The position numbers were made by a program, and so were the translations under genes. Shown piece by piece: positions 37,639 to 47,219 of a DNA stretch of 64,000 nucleotides. The first letter of the stretch is position 1. Each line of letters starts with the position of its first letter. Source of the DNA: Acinetobacter sp. ANC 4805 (GTDB lineage: Bacteria > Pseudomonadota > Gammaproteobacteria > Pseudomonadales > Moraxellaceae); the NCBI RefSeq assembly GCF_022549495.1, contig NZ_JAKZGD010000006.1, positions 124,001-188,000 of the forward strand, read 5' to 3'. Under the pieces are notes generated by a model. It saw only the letters and a list, made by a program, of their open reading frames with translations, was not told where the DNA came from and did not search any database.

Positions 37639-38805
37639 ATGCGCGAGTATGCTGTTTTTACTTCAGAATCTGTAAGCGAAGGTCACCCAGACAAAATGGC
37701 TGACCAAATTAGTGATGCTATTTTAGATGCGATCCTAAAAGAGGATCCATACGCGCGTGTCGCTTGTGAAACCTTAGTAAAAACAGGTGCGGTTGTTCTT
37801 GCTGGTGAAATCACAACAACAGCAAATGTTGACTTTGAAGCGATTGTACGTCAAACCGTCAATGGTATTGGCTATCATCATTCAGACTTAGGTTTCGATG
37901 GTTCGACTTGTGCCGTGATCAATATGATCGGTAAACAATCTCCAGAGATTGCTCAAGGTGTTGATCGCCAAAAGCCAGAAGATCAAGGTGCTGGTGACCA
38001 AGGTTTAATGTTTGGTTACGCTAGCCGTGAAACCGATGTACTTATGCCTGCGCCAATCTCTTATGCACATCGTTTAATGGAACGTCAAGCAGAGTTACGC
38101 CGTTCAGGCGCTTTGCCTTGGTTACGCCCAGATGCAAAAAGCCAAGTAACTTTTGCTTATGAAAATGGCATGCCTGTGCGCTTAGATGCAGTTGTACTTT
38201 CAACACAGCATGATCCTGAAATTAGCCAAGCTAATTTAAGAGAAGCGATCATTGAAGAAATTGTGAAACCAATCATTCCTGCCAATATGTTCCATGCAGG
38301 TACAAAATTCCATATCAATCCAACAGGTATGTTTGTGATTGGTGGTCCAGTTGGTGACTGTGGTTTAACAGGTCGTAAGATTATTGTAGATACTTACGGC
38401 GGTATGGCTCGTCACGGTGGTGGCGCTTTCTCTGGTAAAGATCCATCGAAAGTTGACCGCTCTGCTGCTTATGCTGGTCGTTATGTGGCAAAAAATATTG
38501 TTGCTGCTGGTTTAGCAGACAAATGTGAAATCCAAGTGAGTTATGCGATTGGTGTTGCTGAACCAACTTCGATTTCAATCAATACTTTCAATACGGGTAA
38601 GGTATCAGACGAGTTGATCATTCAACTTGTTCGTGAACACTTTGACTTACGCCCATACGGCATCACACGTATGTTGAACTTAATCCAACCAATGTATAAA
38701 CAAACGGCTGCTTATGGTCACTTTGGTCGTGAAGGTTCAGATTCTGCATTTACTTGGGAAAAAACAGATAAAGTCGATGTTCTTAAAGATGCGGCTGGGC
38801 TGTAA
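37639..38805 (+). CDS. metK: S-adenosylmethionine synthetase
   Basis: Makes SAM from ATP and methionine. Signatures are [35 protein letters not shown] (the family fingerprint) and [23 protein letters not shown]. 388 residues, full length. AGGAC lies six bases before the ATG. A clean terminator follows. Confidence 0.98.
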   Translation: MREYAVFTSESVSEGHPDKMADQISDAILDAILKEDPYARVACETLVKTGAVVLAGEITTTANVDFEAIVRQTVNGIGYHHSDLGFDGSTCAVINMIGKQSPEIAQGVDRQKPEDQGAGDQGLMFGYASRETDVLMPAPISYAHRLMERQAELRRSGALPWLRPDAKSQVTFAYENGMPVRLDAVVLSTQHDPEISQANLREAIIEEIVKPIIPANMFHAGTKFHINPTGMFVIGGPVGDCGLTGRKIIVDTYGGMARHGGGAFSGKDPSKVDRSAAYAGRYVAKNIVAAGLADKCEIQVSYAIGVAEPTSISINTFNTGKVSDELIIQLVREHFDLRPYGITRMLNLIQPMYKQTAAYGHFGREGSDSAFTWEKTDKVDVLKDAAGL

Positions 38806-38830
38806 TTTTCTGATTTACTCATTCATAAAT

Positions 38831-38860
38831 AAAAAAGTTCGCAAATTGCGAACTTTTTTA
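38831..38860 (+). terminator. Bidirectional terminator between metK and the zinc-ribbon gene
   Basis: AAAAAGTTCGC AAATT GCGAACTTTTTT: a perfect stem with A/T tracts on both sides, between convergent genes. Confidence 0.9.
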
Positions 38861-38867
38861 TTTGTTG

Positions 38868-39122
38868 TTATTTATTTGGCTCGGTACTATCTTGCTTAAA
38901 TATTTCAAATATTGAGCTACTTTGAACAGGCTGCTCCTCTTCATAGTGCTGTGAATATAAATGTACGAATTTGATCACAACGACAACAACGAAACACGCT
39001 GCCACACAGAACATCCACAACCCAAAAGGACTTCTGATATGTTGAGAACCACAATAAGGGCACTCTTTATCTGTTGATGCGACCACCTTGTCACAACATG
39101 CACAATGATATTGATATAACAT
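38868..39122 (-). CDS. Zinc-ribbon membrane-anchored small protein
   Basis: About 84 residues: an N-terminal zinc ribbon with two CxxC pairs (CACCDK and CPYCG) followed by one membrane helix (FGLWMFCVAACFVVVVVIKFV) and an acidic tail. An AAGGAGGA sits just before the ATGs at 39125 and 39122; spacing favours 39122, but the ATG at 39137 upstream of it is also in frame. Function unknown. Confidence 0.7.
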   Translation of the reverse strand: MLYQYHCACCDKVVASTDKECPYCGSQHIRSPFGLWMFCVAACFVVVVVIKFVHLYSQHYEEEQPVQSSSIFEIFKQDSTEPNK

Positions 39123-39368
39123 CATTCCTCCTTGCATTTACTCTTTTTTATTTTCTTTTTACAACAATTTTTACCGTCATACTTTTATCCTAAGAGAAAA
39201 AAAATGAGAATTCAATCTAGTTTTAAGGGCAATTCATTCAAATTAACAATTCTCTTGGATACATTGTAAACAGAGGATGCACTATGAGATGCCACTCGCT
39301 CGTAGTATTATTTTGATCTTTCACATCATTTGTTAAAATATAATTTTTAAATCACAGATGACATCATC

Positions 39369-39551
39369 ATGACTCAGTTGATTAATAAAGGTGGCTTTCG
39401 TGAACGCGCCAATCGAAGTCGTAAATACAAACAATCAGAAAATGAGATAACCAGCCTCCCTCCCAGCCAATATCAACCTCAACACAAAGATGAACCACCA
39501 CCAACTAAAGATGAACCAAAACAGGATCATCCACCTAAAAATGAAGCATAA
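39369..39551 (+). CDS. Small proline- and lysine-rich protein, hypothetical
   Basis: 60 codons, mostly disordered: a basic N-terminus (GGFRERANRSRKYKQSE) and a repetitive charged C-terminus with KDEPPPTKDEPKQDHPPK. No Shine-Dalgarno is evident and the stop overlaps a hairpin that mainly serves the opposite gene, so expression is uncertain. A basic start and P/K/E/D-rich tail is a plausible small nucleic-acid-binding or disordered protein. Confidence 0.4.
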   Translation: MTQLINKGGFRERANRSRKYKQSENEITSLPPSQYQPQHKDEPPPTKDEPKQDHPPKNEA

Positions 39552-39578
39552 AAAAGCACATCAAGATGATGTGCTTTA
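39550..39578 (-). terminator. Terminator downstream of fxsA
   Basis: AAAGCACATCA / TGATGTGCTTT stem with a three-base loop; the T-tract is on the minus strand, 18 bases after the fxsA stop. Confidence 0.8.
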
Positions 39579-39595
39579 ACAAGATTTATGAATAC

Positions 39596-40156
39596 TTAAT
39601 TCACATCTTTAAATTCAATTTTCTTCTGATCAGGTTTTACTTCACGCGCTTCGCCATCAATAATGGTTGAGTCACGATATTGACCACCACCTTGTTGGTT
39701 TTGCATATCTTGCATTTGACGCATAAGATCAGCAAATGGATTCTGACCTGTGGCATCACCACCCATACCGCCCATCATTTGATTCATCATCGCTTGCTGA
39801 CGTTTTGCCATCGCTTTCATCAACATATTTCTAAACGCTGTTTGGACAGCAGGAATCAGAACAAAGATAGCCAATACATCCGAGATTAATCCAGGAATCA
39901 TCAATAAGAAACCCGACATCGCAATCGCTAATTTCTTGGTAACAGCAGGATCACCACCTAATTGCCCTGTCATTTGCATCTGTTGTAATTGCGGCATAAT
40001 ACTAGATGTACTTGAACGAACAAGGTTGAGACCTATAAAAAACGTGACAACAAACCAAAAGAATACGTACCACATACTCCCTACAAGGTCACCCACGCCG
40101 ATCCATACCAGAATCTCAGCAATTGCACCAAACACTACGATAAGAAGTAGATTCAT
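39596..40156 (-). CDS. fxsA: FxsA family membrane protein
   Basis: 186 residues. The N-terminal part has three or four membrane helices in the FxsA pattern (VFGAIAEILVWIGVGDLVGSMW, SGFLLMIPGLISDVLAIFVLIPAVQ), where MIPG-LISD-x-LA is the family fingerprint. The C-terminal half is a cytoplasmic Met/Gln-rich tail (QQAMMNQMMGGMGG). In E. coli, FxsA (suppressor of F exclusion of phage T7) is not essential; the Met-rich tail is an extension relative to it. Confidence 0.85.
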   Translation of the reverse strand: MNLLLIVVFGAIAEILVWIGVGDLVGSMWYVFFWFVVTFFIGLNLVRSSTSSIMPQLQQMQMTGQLGGDPAVTKKLAIAMSGFLLMIPGLISDVLAIFVLIPAVQTAFRNMLMKAMAKRQQAMMNQMMGGMGGDATGQNPFADLMRQMQDMQNQQGGGQYRDSTIIDGEAREVKPDQKKIEFKDVN

Positions 40157-40356
40157 GTCAAAATTTCGTCTATCTCAAAAATTAGAAAAATAAATACAGC
40201 CATTATTTTACAGGCGAAGCCAAAACAATAAATAAAACTGTAATATCTTAGTTGATGGGTACTAATGAAGATTTATCAAGGTCTTTGTTTCAATAAGATA
40301 AGAAAAGCTTGCAAATAAAAGCTCCCCTAATTGAAAGTAAAGACCGGACTTATACG

Positions 40357-40791
40357 TTAACCGCAGTTTGCACTAATGATCTTTTTAGACTGTGGATCAA
40401 TCGTCACCGTGATCCGATTTTCACGGTAATCCATTGTGACAGGTTGATTTGGACCAACACGACGTACAATCTCAGATTTGGTTTTTTGCTTGATTTGATC
40501 GTCACTCAACTCTGACTGGCCGACTAACTTCTGCGCTTCATCAGCAATACACTTCGCTTGATTCGCATGGAAAAACGCCCATTCCTCAACGACCTGACCG
40601 TTTGCTAACTTACAATAGCCAACTTGACCATTTGCCTCATTACGGATCTCAAGCTGCCCTCCCTGCTCAGCACAATATTGGCTGGCAGGGTTTGCCATAC
40701 CAATCTTGGGTGGTGACATATCCTTATTTGGGGTTGCTGAACACGCTGCTAGGGAAGTGAGAACAGCACTTAGAAGTAAAATATTTTTCAT
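40357..40791 (-). CDS. DUF333 / I78-type protease-inhibitor lipoprotein
   Basis: A 144-residue lipoprotein precursor with lipobox LAAC at about 14-17. The first domain (ANPASQYCAEQGGQLEIR..GQVGYCKLANGQVVEEWAFFH) matches DUF333. The C-terminal part (RVGPNQPVTMDYRENRITVTIDP, ending CG) matches the inhibitor I78 fold. Such fusions occur in Acinetobacter and Pseudomonas. Periplasmic inhibition of a serine protease is a family-based inference. Confidence 0.78.
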   Translation of the reverse strand: MKNILLLSAVLTSLAACSATPNKDMSPPKIGMANPASQYCAEQGGQLEIRNEANGQVGYCKLANGQVVEEWAFFHANQAKCIADEAQKLVGQSELSDDQIKQKTKSEIVRRVGPNQPVTMDYRENRITVTIDPQSKKIISANCG

Positions 40792-40908
40792 AAATTTGAA
40801 TTCTAATAAAGTAAAAATAAAGATAACAAATAAATCTAAATATTATGTCTATTATTTGAAACAAGAACATCTGGTAAACACGAGTTATAAATCAAAAATT
40901 AGCCTGAA

Positions 40909-41202
40909 CTATCTATTTTTTGTCATCTGATAAGCTTCTTGAGCAATTGCTAATCCAGCTTTTTTAGCAGCATCAGACTCTTGTACAGTATTTGCTTCAA
41001 CCTGAGTATTTTTCTTTGAAGCATTTGAGTTGTGGTTACCTTTTGGATTATACACTTGAGGAATGTCTAGCTTATTCCCCACACCCTTACAAGGTTTTGC
41101 CTGATACACTACAGCACCGTTTATCGTACATTTATAGATATCTCCAGCAAACACCACATTTGTCATAGTAATTAAAAAAATTAAGACTAAGTTTTGTTTC
41201 AT
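40909..41202 (-). CDS. DUF4124-type periplasmic protein
   Basis: A 97-residue secreted protein: signal peptide MKQNLVLIFLITMTNVVFAG, then DIYKCTINGAVVYQAKPCKG with the two cysteines typical of DUF4124, then a low-complexity Asn/Lys-rich stretch. Its role is unknown. It lies close to two further small genes on the same strand. Confidence 0.75.
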   Translation of the reverse strand: MKQNLVLIFLITMTNVVFAGDIYKCTINGAVVYQAKPCKGVGNKLDIPQVYNPKGNHNSNASKKNTQVEANTVQESDAAKKAGLAIAQEAYQMTKNR

Positions 41203-41227
41203 TTATAAGCTCTCTTAACTTTAAAAA

Positions 41228-41389
41228 TTACTGAATAATGATGTATTCAACCCGAATCGCTTCATCAACCAAATAGTGATCTTTTATGAGATAGAAGTCA
41301 GGCTTATGTTCCAGCCATTCATCCATTGCTAAAATTGCTTTCGTATATCCAGCAATTGCAGGAAAATCTTTTATTTCGATAGCATCCAT
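41228..41389 (-). CDS. Small protein of unknown function (53 residues)
   Basis: Begins MDAIEIKDFPAIAGYTKAILAM and ends EAIRVEYIIIQ. AAGGG lies seven bases ahead of the ATG at 41389, which is why I prefer it over a frame that extends to 41452. Soluble, no motif recognised. Starts 25 bases upstream of the DUF4124 gene's end region and on the same strand. Confidence 0.5.
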   Translation of the reverse strand: MDAIEIKDFPAIAGYTKAILAMDEWLEHKPDFYLIKDHYLVDEAIRVEYIIIQ

Positions 41390-41489
41390 AGGCTTACCCT
41401 TTTTTCTTAAGCCTAGCATACAGTGAAGATTTACATACAGCCTAAAATTCAATCTTATGAGTCATTTTACAATTTAAACAATGAAAATT

Positions 41490-41517
41490 AAAAAAGCACC
41501 CGAAGGTGCTTTTTTCA
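41490..41517 (-). terminator. Terminator with UUCG tetraloop
   Basis: AAAAGCACC CGAA GGTGCTTTT; on the minus strand the loop reads UUCG, closing a stable GCACC stem with a long T-tract, immediately after the stop of the 41518-41718 gene. Confidence 0.9.
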
Positions 41518-41718
41518 CTAGAAGCTTGTTGCGATCAAAACCACAAAACTGAACAACAACGTACCTATAGATCTTTTACAATGTACATGAACTTCTTGCT
41601 CAAACCCTTGAGTCAACTGCTCTAAGTTTTCCATAACCTTACGCTCATTTAATGTACGACGACTATTAATTTGCCTAAATAGCTCACTAACTAAAATTAG
41701 CAAAAAGTCTAATAACAT
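41518..41718 (-). CDS. Small membrane protein of unknown function
   Basis: 66 residues: one possible helix at the N-terminus (MLLDFLLILVSELF), a charged centre (RRTLNERKVMENLEQ) and a C-terminal helix (IGTLLFSFVVLIATSF). No good Shine-Dalgarno precedes the ATG at 41718; an internal ATG at residue 29 is an alternative. A terminator abuts its stop, which supports transcription of a real gene. Confidence 0.5.
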   Translation of the reverse strand: MLLDFLLILVSELFRQINSRRTLNERKVMENLEQLTQGFEQEVHVHCKRSIGTLLFSFVVLIATSF

Positions 41719-41815
41719 GCTAGAGCAATTTTTTCAGTAACAGGTTAAATTATGACAAAAATAAGTACATTACAAAAAATAATAATTATAGAATCTGTAG
41801 ATCTAGTGTCAAAAT

Positions 41816-41842
41816 AAAAAAGCCCACTATCGTGAGCTTTTC
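41816..41842 (-). terminator. Terminator downstream of cold-shock gene 2
   Basis: AAAAGCCCAC..GTGAGCTTTT hairpin, a stem closed by a G-U pair on the minus strand, 13 bases after the stop of the 41855-42073 gene. Confidence 0.75.
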
Positions 41843-41854
41843 TTTTCAGAACAA

Positions 41855-42073
41855 TCAGTTCTGAGCAATTACTGTAATACCAGTTGCTTGTGGTCCTTTT
41901 TTACCATCAGCAATTGTAAATGATACACGTTGCCCTTCGTGCAGAACCTTGAAACCACTGCTTTGGATTTCACTAAAATGAGCAAAAACATCTTGCCCAG
42001 AATCCGCATGAATAAAACCAAAACCCTTAGTTTCATTGAACCATTTAACCGTACCAGTCACAGTGTTAGACAT
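41855..42073 (-). CDS. Cold-shock domain protein, tandem copy A
   Basis: 72-residue cold-shock domain: [28 protein letters not shown] (RNP1 and RNP2), then [10 protein letters not shown]. Nearly the same protein as the next gene (42406-42615); differences are few ([28 protein letters not shown]). Each copy has its own terminator and long upstream region, so they are separately regulated duplicates. Confidence 0.94.
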   Translation of the reverse strand: MSNTVTGTVKWFNETKGFGFIHADSGQDVFAHFSEIQSSGFKVLHEGQRVSFTIADGKKGPQATGITVIAQN

Positions 42074-42361
42074 ATACTTAACCTATTAGAAATATTTGGA
42101 ATGCTGAGTAGCAAGTAACTTGGAATCATAAACTCTGATAAAATGAAAGGTTTGTCTAAACTACGAAATGAAAGATTTACCGAATCAACAGTGTTATTCT
42201 TCTAGTTGTTATTAACTATACACCACTTTTATTTTCGCACGCAATCAATTATTCAAAAGCCAAGTTGTAATCCGTCGGGCTCTTGTAACAGTTATTCTTA
42301 CAATCCCCTCCAAAGCTAGGCTTAGAAAGAGTCAGCTCTATTTAGGATAGGGCAAAAATTT
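42074..42361. other. Leader/promoter region of cold-shock copy A, no gene
   Basis: Between the two tandem cold-shock genes there are 332 bases (42074-42405) without a coding frame, ending in the terminator of copy B. The part next to copy A likely holds its promoter and 5' untranslated leader. Confidence 0.4.
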
Positions 42362-42390
42362 AAAAAAGCCCACATAAGTGAGCTTTTTTT
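42362..42390 (-). terminator. Terminator downstream of cold-shock copy B
   Basis: AAAAAGCCCACATAAGTGAGCTTTTTTT: hairpin with a G-U pair on the minus strand and a long T-tract, 16 bases past the stop at 42406. Confidence 0.8.
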
Positions 42391-42405
42391 CTACTGGTCT
42401 AAAAA

Positions 42406-42615
42406 TTAGATAACAGTGATGAGGGTTGCTTGTGGTCCTTTCTTACCTTGACCAAGTACGAAAGAAACGCGTTGGCCTTCTTGTAATACTTTAAAACCTT
42501 TGCTTTGGATTTCGCTGAAATGAGCAAAAACATCTTGACCAGAGTCAGCTTGAATGAAACCAAAACCTTTAGTTTCGTTAAACCACTTAACAGTACCAGT
42601 AACTGTATCAGACAT
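42406..42615 (-). CDS. Cold-shock domain protein, tandem copy B
   Basis: 69-residue CspA-type protein with [16 protein letters not shown] and DVFAHFSEI motifs. It is very close to copy A (41855-42073) in sequence and also in flanking layout, which points to tandem duplication. It has its own terminator. Confidence 0.94.
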   Translation of the reverse strand: MSDTVTGTVKWFNETKGFGFIQADSGQDVFAHFSEIQSKGFKVLQEGQRVSFVLGQGKKGPQATLITVI

Positions 42616-42723
42616 ACTTTTAAACCTTTTAAAATTTGTTCATTTATAAATTAAATCATAATTTCTCATTATGATTTAACTTAATCTATCTTGATTTGAT
42701 AGATACTGCAAGCATATCAAATT

Positions 42724-42957
42724 TTACGTCAAACGATATAGCTGATTGACGGAAGTATAAAAACTTTTACCATCTAAGTTGAAATCAACTTCTTGACCTG
42801 ACTGTAAAAGCACTTTCTTTCCTACTTCTACCCATTTAAAACCATTCAACGTATTCTGTTGACGCTTTAACGGGATAATTTGTACACAAATCTCGTTACC
42901 ATTGCTGGCTTTGGCTACATGCCATTCATTAATAATTTTCAACACAAAATCACTCAT
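42724..42957 (-). CDS. Small conserved protein of unknown function
   Basis: 77 residues starting MSDFVLKIINEWHVAKASNGNEI at the ATG at 42957; a TTG four codons upstream is in frame. Mostly beta-strand pattern (GKKVLLQSGQEVDFNLDGKSFY). No motif recognised. A GAGC upstream is a weak ribosome site. Confidence 0.5.
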   Translation of the reverse strand: MSDFVLKIINEWHVAKASNGNEICVQIIPLKRQQNTLNGFKWVEVGKKVLLQSGQEVDFNLDGKSFYTSVNQLYRLT

Positions 42958-43140
42958 TACTGAGCTCAAGTGATCGATTTTGATTTACTACAATACTAGA
43001 TAGATGAAAGAGAACAACTACATTTCTAGAATCTAATAATTTTTAGCTTTATTTAGGGTTCTTTAAGCTAAGTTAATTGCTGCTTACTTTTCCAAACAAC
43101 AACCTTAAATACATCACAGAGCAAATATTAAACTTTAAAT

Positions 43141-43217
<77 letters not shown>

Positions 43218-43511
43218 TCAATGGAGTGACTTTATACGCCTATCTAACCAATAATGCAAACTTTATTTAGAAAAATCACGTAATCTATTAAATAATGCTG
43301 AAATTAAGTACAAACCTAGCTTCTCTTACGATTTTAACTTTTCCAATATGACTTATTCGGATCAATCTGAATTCTTTAAATATCTAAGAAATATTATAAA
43401 GATTACTCAATAAAACAGATGTTTATTCGATTTAAAAGACTACAAAAAAATTATGCAGCTAACAGGTCATTATGTAACAATAGTAACAATCTCTTATTTT
43501 AATCGCATTAC

Positions 43512-44057
43512 ATGTCATTGATTATTGGTATTGATCCTGGTTCACGCTTAACTGGTTACGGAATTATCGAAAAAGATGGCAGCAAATTGCGCTTTGTTGA
43601 TGCAGGAACTATTCGCACTGAAACACAAGAAATGCCTGAACGTTTAAAACGTATTTTTGCAGGTGTAGAACGTATTGTTAAATTTCACGGCCCTACAGAG
43701 GCTGCCGTTGAACAAGTCTTCATGGCTCAGAACCCTGACTCTGCCCTGAAACTTGGTCAAGCGCGTGGCGCTGCGATTGCAGCATTAGTAAATTTAGATT
43801 TACAAGTTGCAGAATATACAGCTCGTCAGATTAAACAGTCTGTTGTTGGCTATGGTGCTGCTGATAAAGAGCAGGTACAGATGATGGTCATGCGATTACT
43901 CAACTTGAGTATCAAACCACAAGCTGATGCTGCTGATGCCCTTGCCGCAGCCATCTGCCATGCGCACGCTTCGGGCAGTATGAGTAAAATGGCTGTACTC
44001 AATGCTTTAGGTGGAATGGCACGTGGACGAAGTCGCTTAAGTAGTAGACGACGTTAA
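43512..44057 (+). CDS. ruvC: Holliday-junction endonuclease RuvC
   Basis: Resolves Holliday junctions with RuvAB. The N-terminus [17 protein letters not shown] has the first catalytic Asp; [25 protein letters not shown] holds the catalytic Glu and loop; [15 protein letters not shown] contains the C-terminal Asp pair. 181 residues, near the usual length. No ribosome binding site is visible before the ATG, so translation may be leaderless or weak. ruvA and ruvB are not in the window. Confidence 0.95.
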   Translation: MSLIIGIDPGSRLTGYGIIEKDGSKLRFVDAGTIRTETQEMPERLKRIFAGVERIVKFHGPTEAAVEQVFMAQNPDSALKLGQARGAAIAALVNLDLQVAEYTARQIKQSVVGYGAADKEQVQMMVMRLLNLSIKPQADAADALAAAICHAHASGSMSKMAVLNALGGMARGRSRLSSRRR

Positions 44058-44157
44058 AATGATGAATAAACTCAATACCTGTCTTATCGAGTCATAAAAT
44101 TGGTTTACTCACTAATTTTATGTAGAACAAGTAACACAGGTCTGAATATCAAGACAA

Positions 44158-44541
44158 CTAACTTTTCCAAACAAATTGAGAAAAGCTATGTTCTGCTTTT
44201 AAGCTATTTTCAACTGCCTGTGCAAGCTGACGAATGATACTTTGAGTCTCAATCTTTTCAAACCAAGCTTGTTCTTGTTGTGGATTTGCAGAGATTTCAC
44301 ACAAAATATGACCGTCTGTATCTTGTTGAGAACATAAGATTGAAAGAGGCAATTGATGATTATCAATTCTAACTTCAATTTTTTCATGTTCATGACGAAT
44401 ATGTTCAGCATCAAAACCATAGTGTTCTAATTGTTTATACAATAGTGCAGCCACGTATTCTTGCGTGATATAGCATTCATTGGGTGGATGATCAACTACC
44501 CCATGCTTAGGGCAATCTGCTATAAATTGCAACGTTCTCAT
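44158..44541 (-). CDS. Conserved protein of unknown function
   Basis: 127 residues, soluble, beginning MRTLQFIADCPKHGVVDHPPNECYITQEYVA. GAGGG lies about six bases upstream of the ATG, a strong start signal. Cysteines at 10, 23 and 70 and the histidine-rich middle (EHYGFDAEHIRHEHEK) could bind metal, but no established motif is visible. Isolated between ruvC and the tyrA-aroA fusion. Confidence 0.6.
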   Translation of the reverse strand: MRTLQFIADCPKHGVVDHPPNECYITQEYVAALLYKQLEHYGFDAEHIRHEHEKIEVRIDNHQLPLSILCSQQDTDGHILCEISANPQQEQAWFEKIETQSIIRQLAQAVENSLKAEHSFSQFVWKS

Positions 44542-44776
44542 GGTATTCCCTCTATTTTTTATGTTTTTTAGCTTTGGATCACAAAACTAAGTCTACTTAT
44601 TCGGTAAGAATTATTATATATACAATTGTCTTTAATTGATTAGCTAATTGTCCTACTCTTTATGCTAAATTGATAAATTTAGACCCAATTAGATATGTAC
44701 ATCGAGAAAGGTATTATTTTTATGATGATATGTTTACTAAGATATTGAGCTTATTCTTTTTATGAATTTATTCATA

Positions 44777-44813
44777 AAAAATGCAGCATTTAGATCGACT
44801 AAATACTGCATTT
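44777..44813 (-). terminator. Terminator downstream of tyrA-aroA
   Basis: Long hairpin AAAATGCAG..CTGCATTTT with a CATTTAG/CTAAATA inner stem, 14 bases after the aroA stop. Confidence 0.8.
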
Positions 44814-44827
44814 TAGGAATCAAATTA

Positions 44828-47074
44828 TTAATTCACAACCTGTAAATCTAAACCTGCTGTATTTGCAAGCTCAGTAAAGGTTGGAAAACTTGTCGCAACA
44901 GTTTCAGTACCATGAATGGTAATCTCACCTGAAGTACGCAAACCTGCGATACTAAAGCTCATTGCAATACGATGGTCATGGTGAGATTCAATTTCGCCGC
45001 CTGTGAAAACTGCTGACCAATCACCAGACTTGCCTTTGCCTTCAATGATGATGCCATCTTCTGTTGGTGTGCAATCAATGCCCATGATTTTCAAACCATC
45101 TGCCATGACTTGAATACGGTCAGACTCTTTCACACGAAGTTCAGCCGCACCCGTTAGAACAGTTTGACCTTCTGCACAAGCTGCTGCAATGAACAATGCA
45201 GGGAATTCATCAATTGCTAAAGGCACTTGGTCTTCAGGCATATGAATACCCCTCAACGTTTTAGAACCTTTGATATGAATATCTGCAATTGGCTCGCCAC
45301 CTGCAATACGTTCATTCTCAACCGTCAGATCCGCACCCATTTGCTTCAGAATCTCGATTACGCCAGTACGTGTTGGGTTGATACCCACTGCTTCTAGCAC
45401 AACGTCCGAACCTTCAGTAATTGCCGCACCCACCATAAAGAATGCAGCAGATGAAATATCCGAAGGCACTTGAATATCGGTACCAACCAATTTACCACCA
45501 CCGATCAATGATATTTTATTGCCTTCAGTTTTTACATCATAACCAAAGGCACGTAACATACGTTCGGTATGATCACGCGTTGGTTCTGGTTCAGTTACAG
45601 ACGTTTCACCCGCAGCCCATAGACCTGCCAATAGAATACCTGATTTGACTTGGGCAGAAGCCATCGGTAAGTCGTACTGAATACCCTTTAACGCTTGGCT
45701 GCCAGTAATGCTAACAGGCGGTGTACCTTTCTCACCTGTGGTTTGAATTTGCGCACCCATTTCACGCAATGGCTTCGCAATACGCTCCATCGGACGTTTA
45801 GACAATGATGCATCGCCCGTCATGACAGAATCAAACTTCTGCGCAGACAACATGCCAGATAACAAACGCATACTTGTACCTGAGTTACCCATATACAAAG
45901 CGCTTGCAGGTGCTTTTAAGCCTTGCATGCCCACACCATGGATCGTGACTTCACCATTCTTAGGGCCTTCAATGCTGACCCCCATATCACGGAATGCTTG
46001 TAAGGTTGCCAAGGCATCCTCACCTTCTAAGAAACCTGTTACATGAGTTGTACCTTCCGCAATCGCACCAAACATAATCGAGCGATGTGACACAGATTTG
46101 TCACCTGGTACAGTGAATTTACCTGCGAATGTTTTCTTGCCTGGTAAAATGGTAAATTGCTGTGTCACCTTATTTTTCTCCATCAAAGGTTTGTTGGCTA
46201 ACATATGGTTAAAGTGCTGACGTGCCGCTTGCGCGTGTCCAAGTAAGCCCATCAACGCTTGAGAATCTTCCTGTTCAATCAATTTCTTCAAAACCGACAA
46301 TTGCTGTTCAAAACCATTCACAGCATTCAAAATTGCAGTTTTATTGGCAAAGAAAATATCATGCCACATCTGTGGATCACTGGCGGCAATCCGAGAAAAG
46401 TCACGAAAACCGCCCGCAGCATAGCGAAAAATATCGAGATTATCTTCACGATTTGCCAATTGCTCGACTAAATTAAATGCCATCAAATGTGGTAAATGAC
46501 TCGTATGGGCAAGCACTTCATCATGCTTGGTAACATCCATACAAATCACTTCTGCTTTAGCCGCTGACCAAAGCTGAATCAACTTTGCAACCGCCCAATC
46601 CGCACTACTTGGAAGTGGTGTCAAAATCACTTTATGATTGGCAAATAAATCAACTTTACCTGCATGAACACCAGTATGTTCTGCACCTGCAATCGGATGT
46701 CCTGGTACAAAGCCTATTGGTAAATTTTCACCAAAAACAGCTTTTGCAGCATCCACCACATTGCCCTTGGTACTGCCCACATCTGTGATGATCACATTCT
46801 CTGCGAGATATGGCTTAATCTGTTCCAATACCTTCTGCGTAGCACGAACAGGTAAAGCTAAGACAATTAAATCTGCGCCCTGAACAGCTTCTTCTGGGCT
46901 TGCATAACCGTGTTGAATCAGCCCCAACGCCTTTGCATCGTCTAGTGTCTTTTTTGAGCGTGTTGCAGCCACAATTTGAGAGGCAAGTTGTTCTGCCACA
47001 ATCACACGCGCTAGACTCGACCCAATCAGTCCAAGCCCAATAAACGCAACTTTTTTAAATAATGGTTGAGACAT
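44828..47074 (-). CDS. Bifunctional prephenate/cyclohexadienyl dehydrogenase - EPSP synthase
   Basis: 748-residue fusion. Residues about 1-295: TyrA with NAD-binding GLGLIGSSLA (13-22), VGSTKG, and catalytic HPIAG (126-130). Residues about 303-748: AroA with the PGDKSVSHR substrate-binding motif (323-331), NSGTSMR, and late LRVKESDRI. It makes 4-hydroxyphenylpyruvate (or arogenate-derived tyrosine) and EPSP in the chorismate pathway. I take the ATG at 47074; an upstream GTG would add 17 residues. It follows pheA by about 145 bases, forming an aromatic amino acid cluster. Confidence 0.96.
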   Translation of the reverse strand: MSQPLFKKVAFIGLGLIGSSLARVIVAEQLASQIVAATRSKKTLDDAKALGLIQHGYASPEEAVQGADLIVLALPVRATQKVLEQIKPYLAENVIITDVGSTKGNVVDAAKAVFGENLPIGFVPGHPIAGAEHTGVHAGKVDLFANHKVILTPLPSSADWAVAKLIQLWSAAKAEVICMDVTKHDEVLAHTSHLPHLMAFNLVEQLANREDNLDIFRYAAGGFRDFSRIAASDPQMWHDIFFANKTAILNAVNGFEQQLSVLKKLIEQEDSQALMGLLGHAQAARQHFNHMLANKPLMEKNKVTQQFTILPGKKTFAGKFTVPGDKSVSHRSIMFGAIAEGTTHVTGFLEGEDALATLQAFRDMGVSIEGPKNGEVTIHGVGMQGLKAPASALYMGNSGTSMRLLSGMLSAQKFDSVMTGDASLSKRPMERIAKPLREMGAQIQTTGEKGTPPVSITGSQALKGIQYDLPMASAQVKSGILLAGLWAAGETSVTEPEPTRDHTERMLRAFGYDVKTEGNKISLIGGGKLVGTDIQVPSDISSAAFFMVGAAITEGSDVVLEAVGINPTRTGVIEILKQMGADLTVENERIAGGEPIADIHIKGSKTLRGIHMPEDQVPLAIDEFPALFIAAACAEGQTVLTGAAELRVKESDRIQVMADGLKIMGIDCTPTEDGIIIEGKGKSGDWSAVFTGGEIESHHDHRIAMSFSIAGLRTSGEITIHGTETVATSFPTFTELANTAGLDLQVVN

Positions 47075-47219
47075 AAAACATATTTGCCTATGTAAAAATA
47101 TCTCCTGAAAAACACCTCGCTTCACAAGCTCTTTTAAAAGAGAGGGAGTTCCTTCCTTTTTATCAAGGGACTTGCGCAGTTACGCTGCTCAGGAGGGATT
47201 TAAAATACAATAAATAGAC

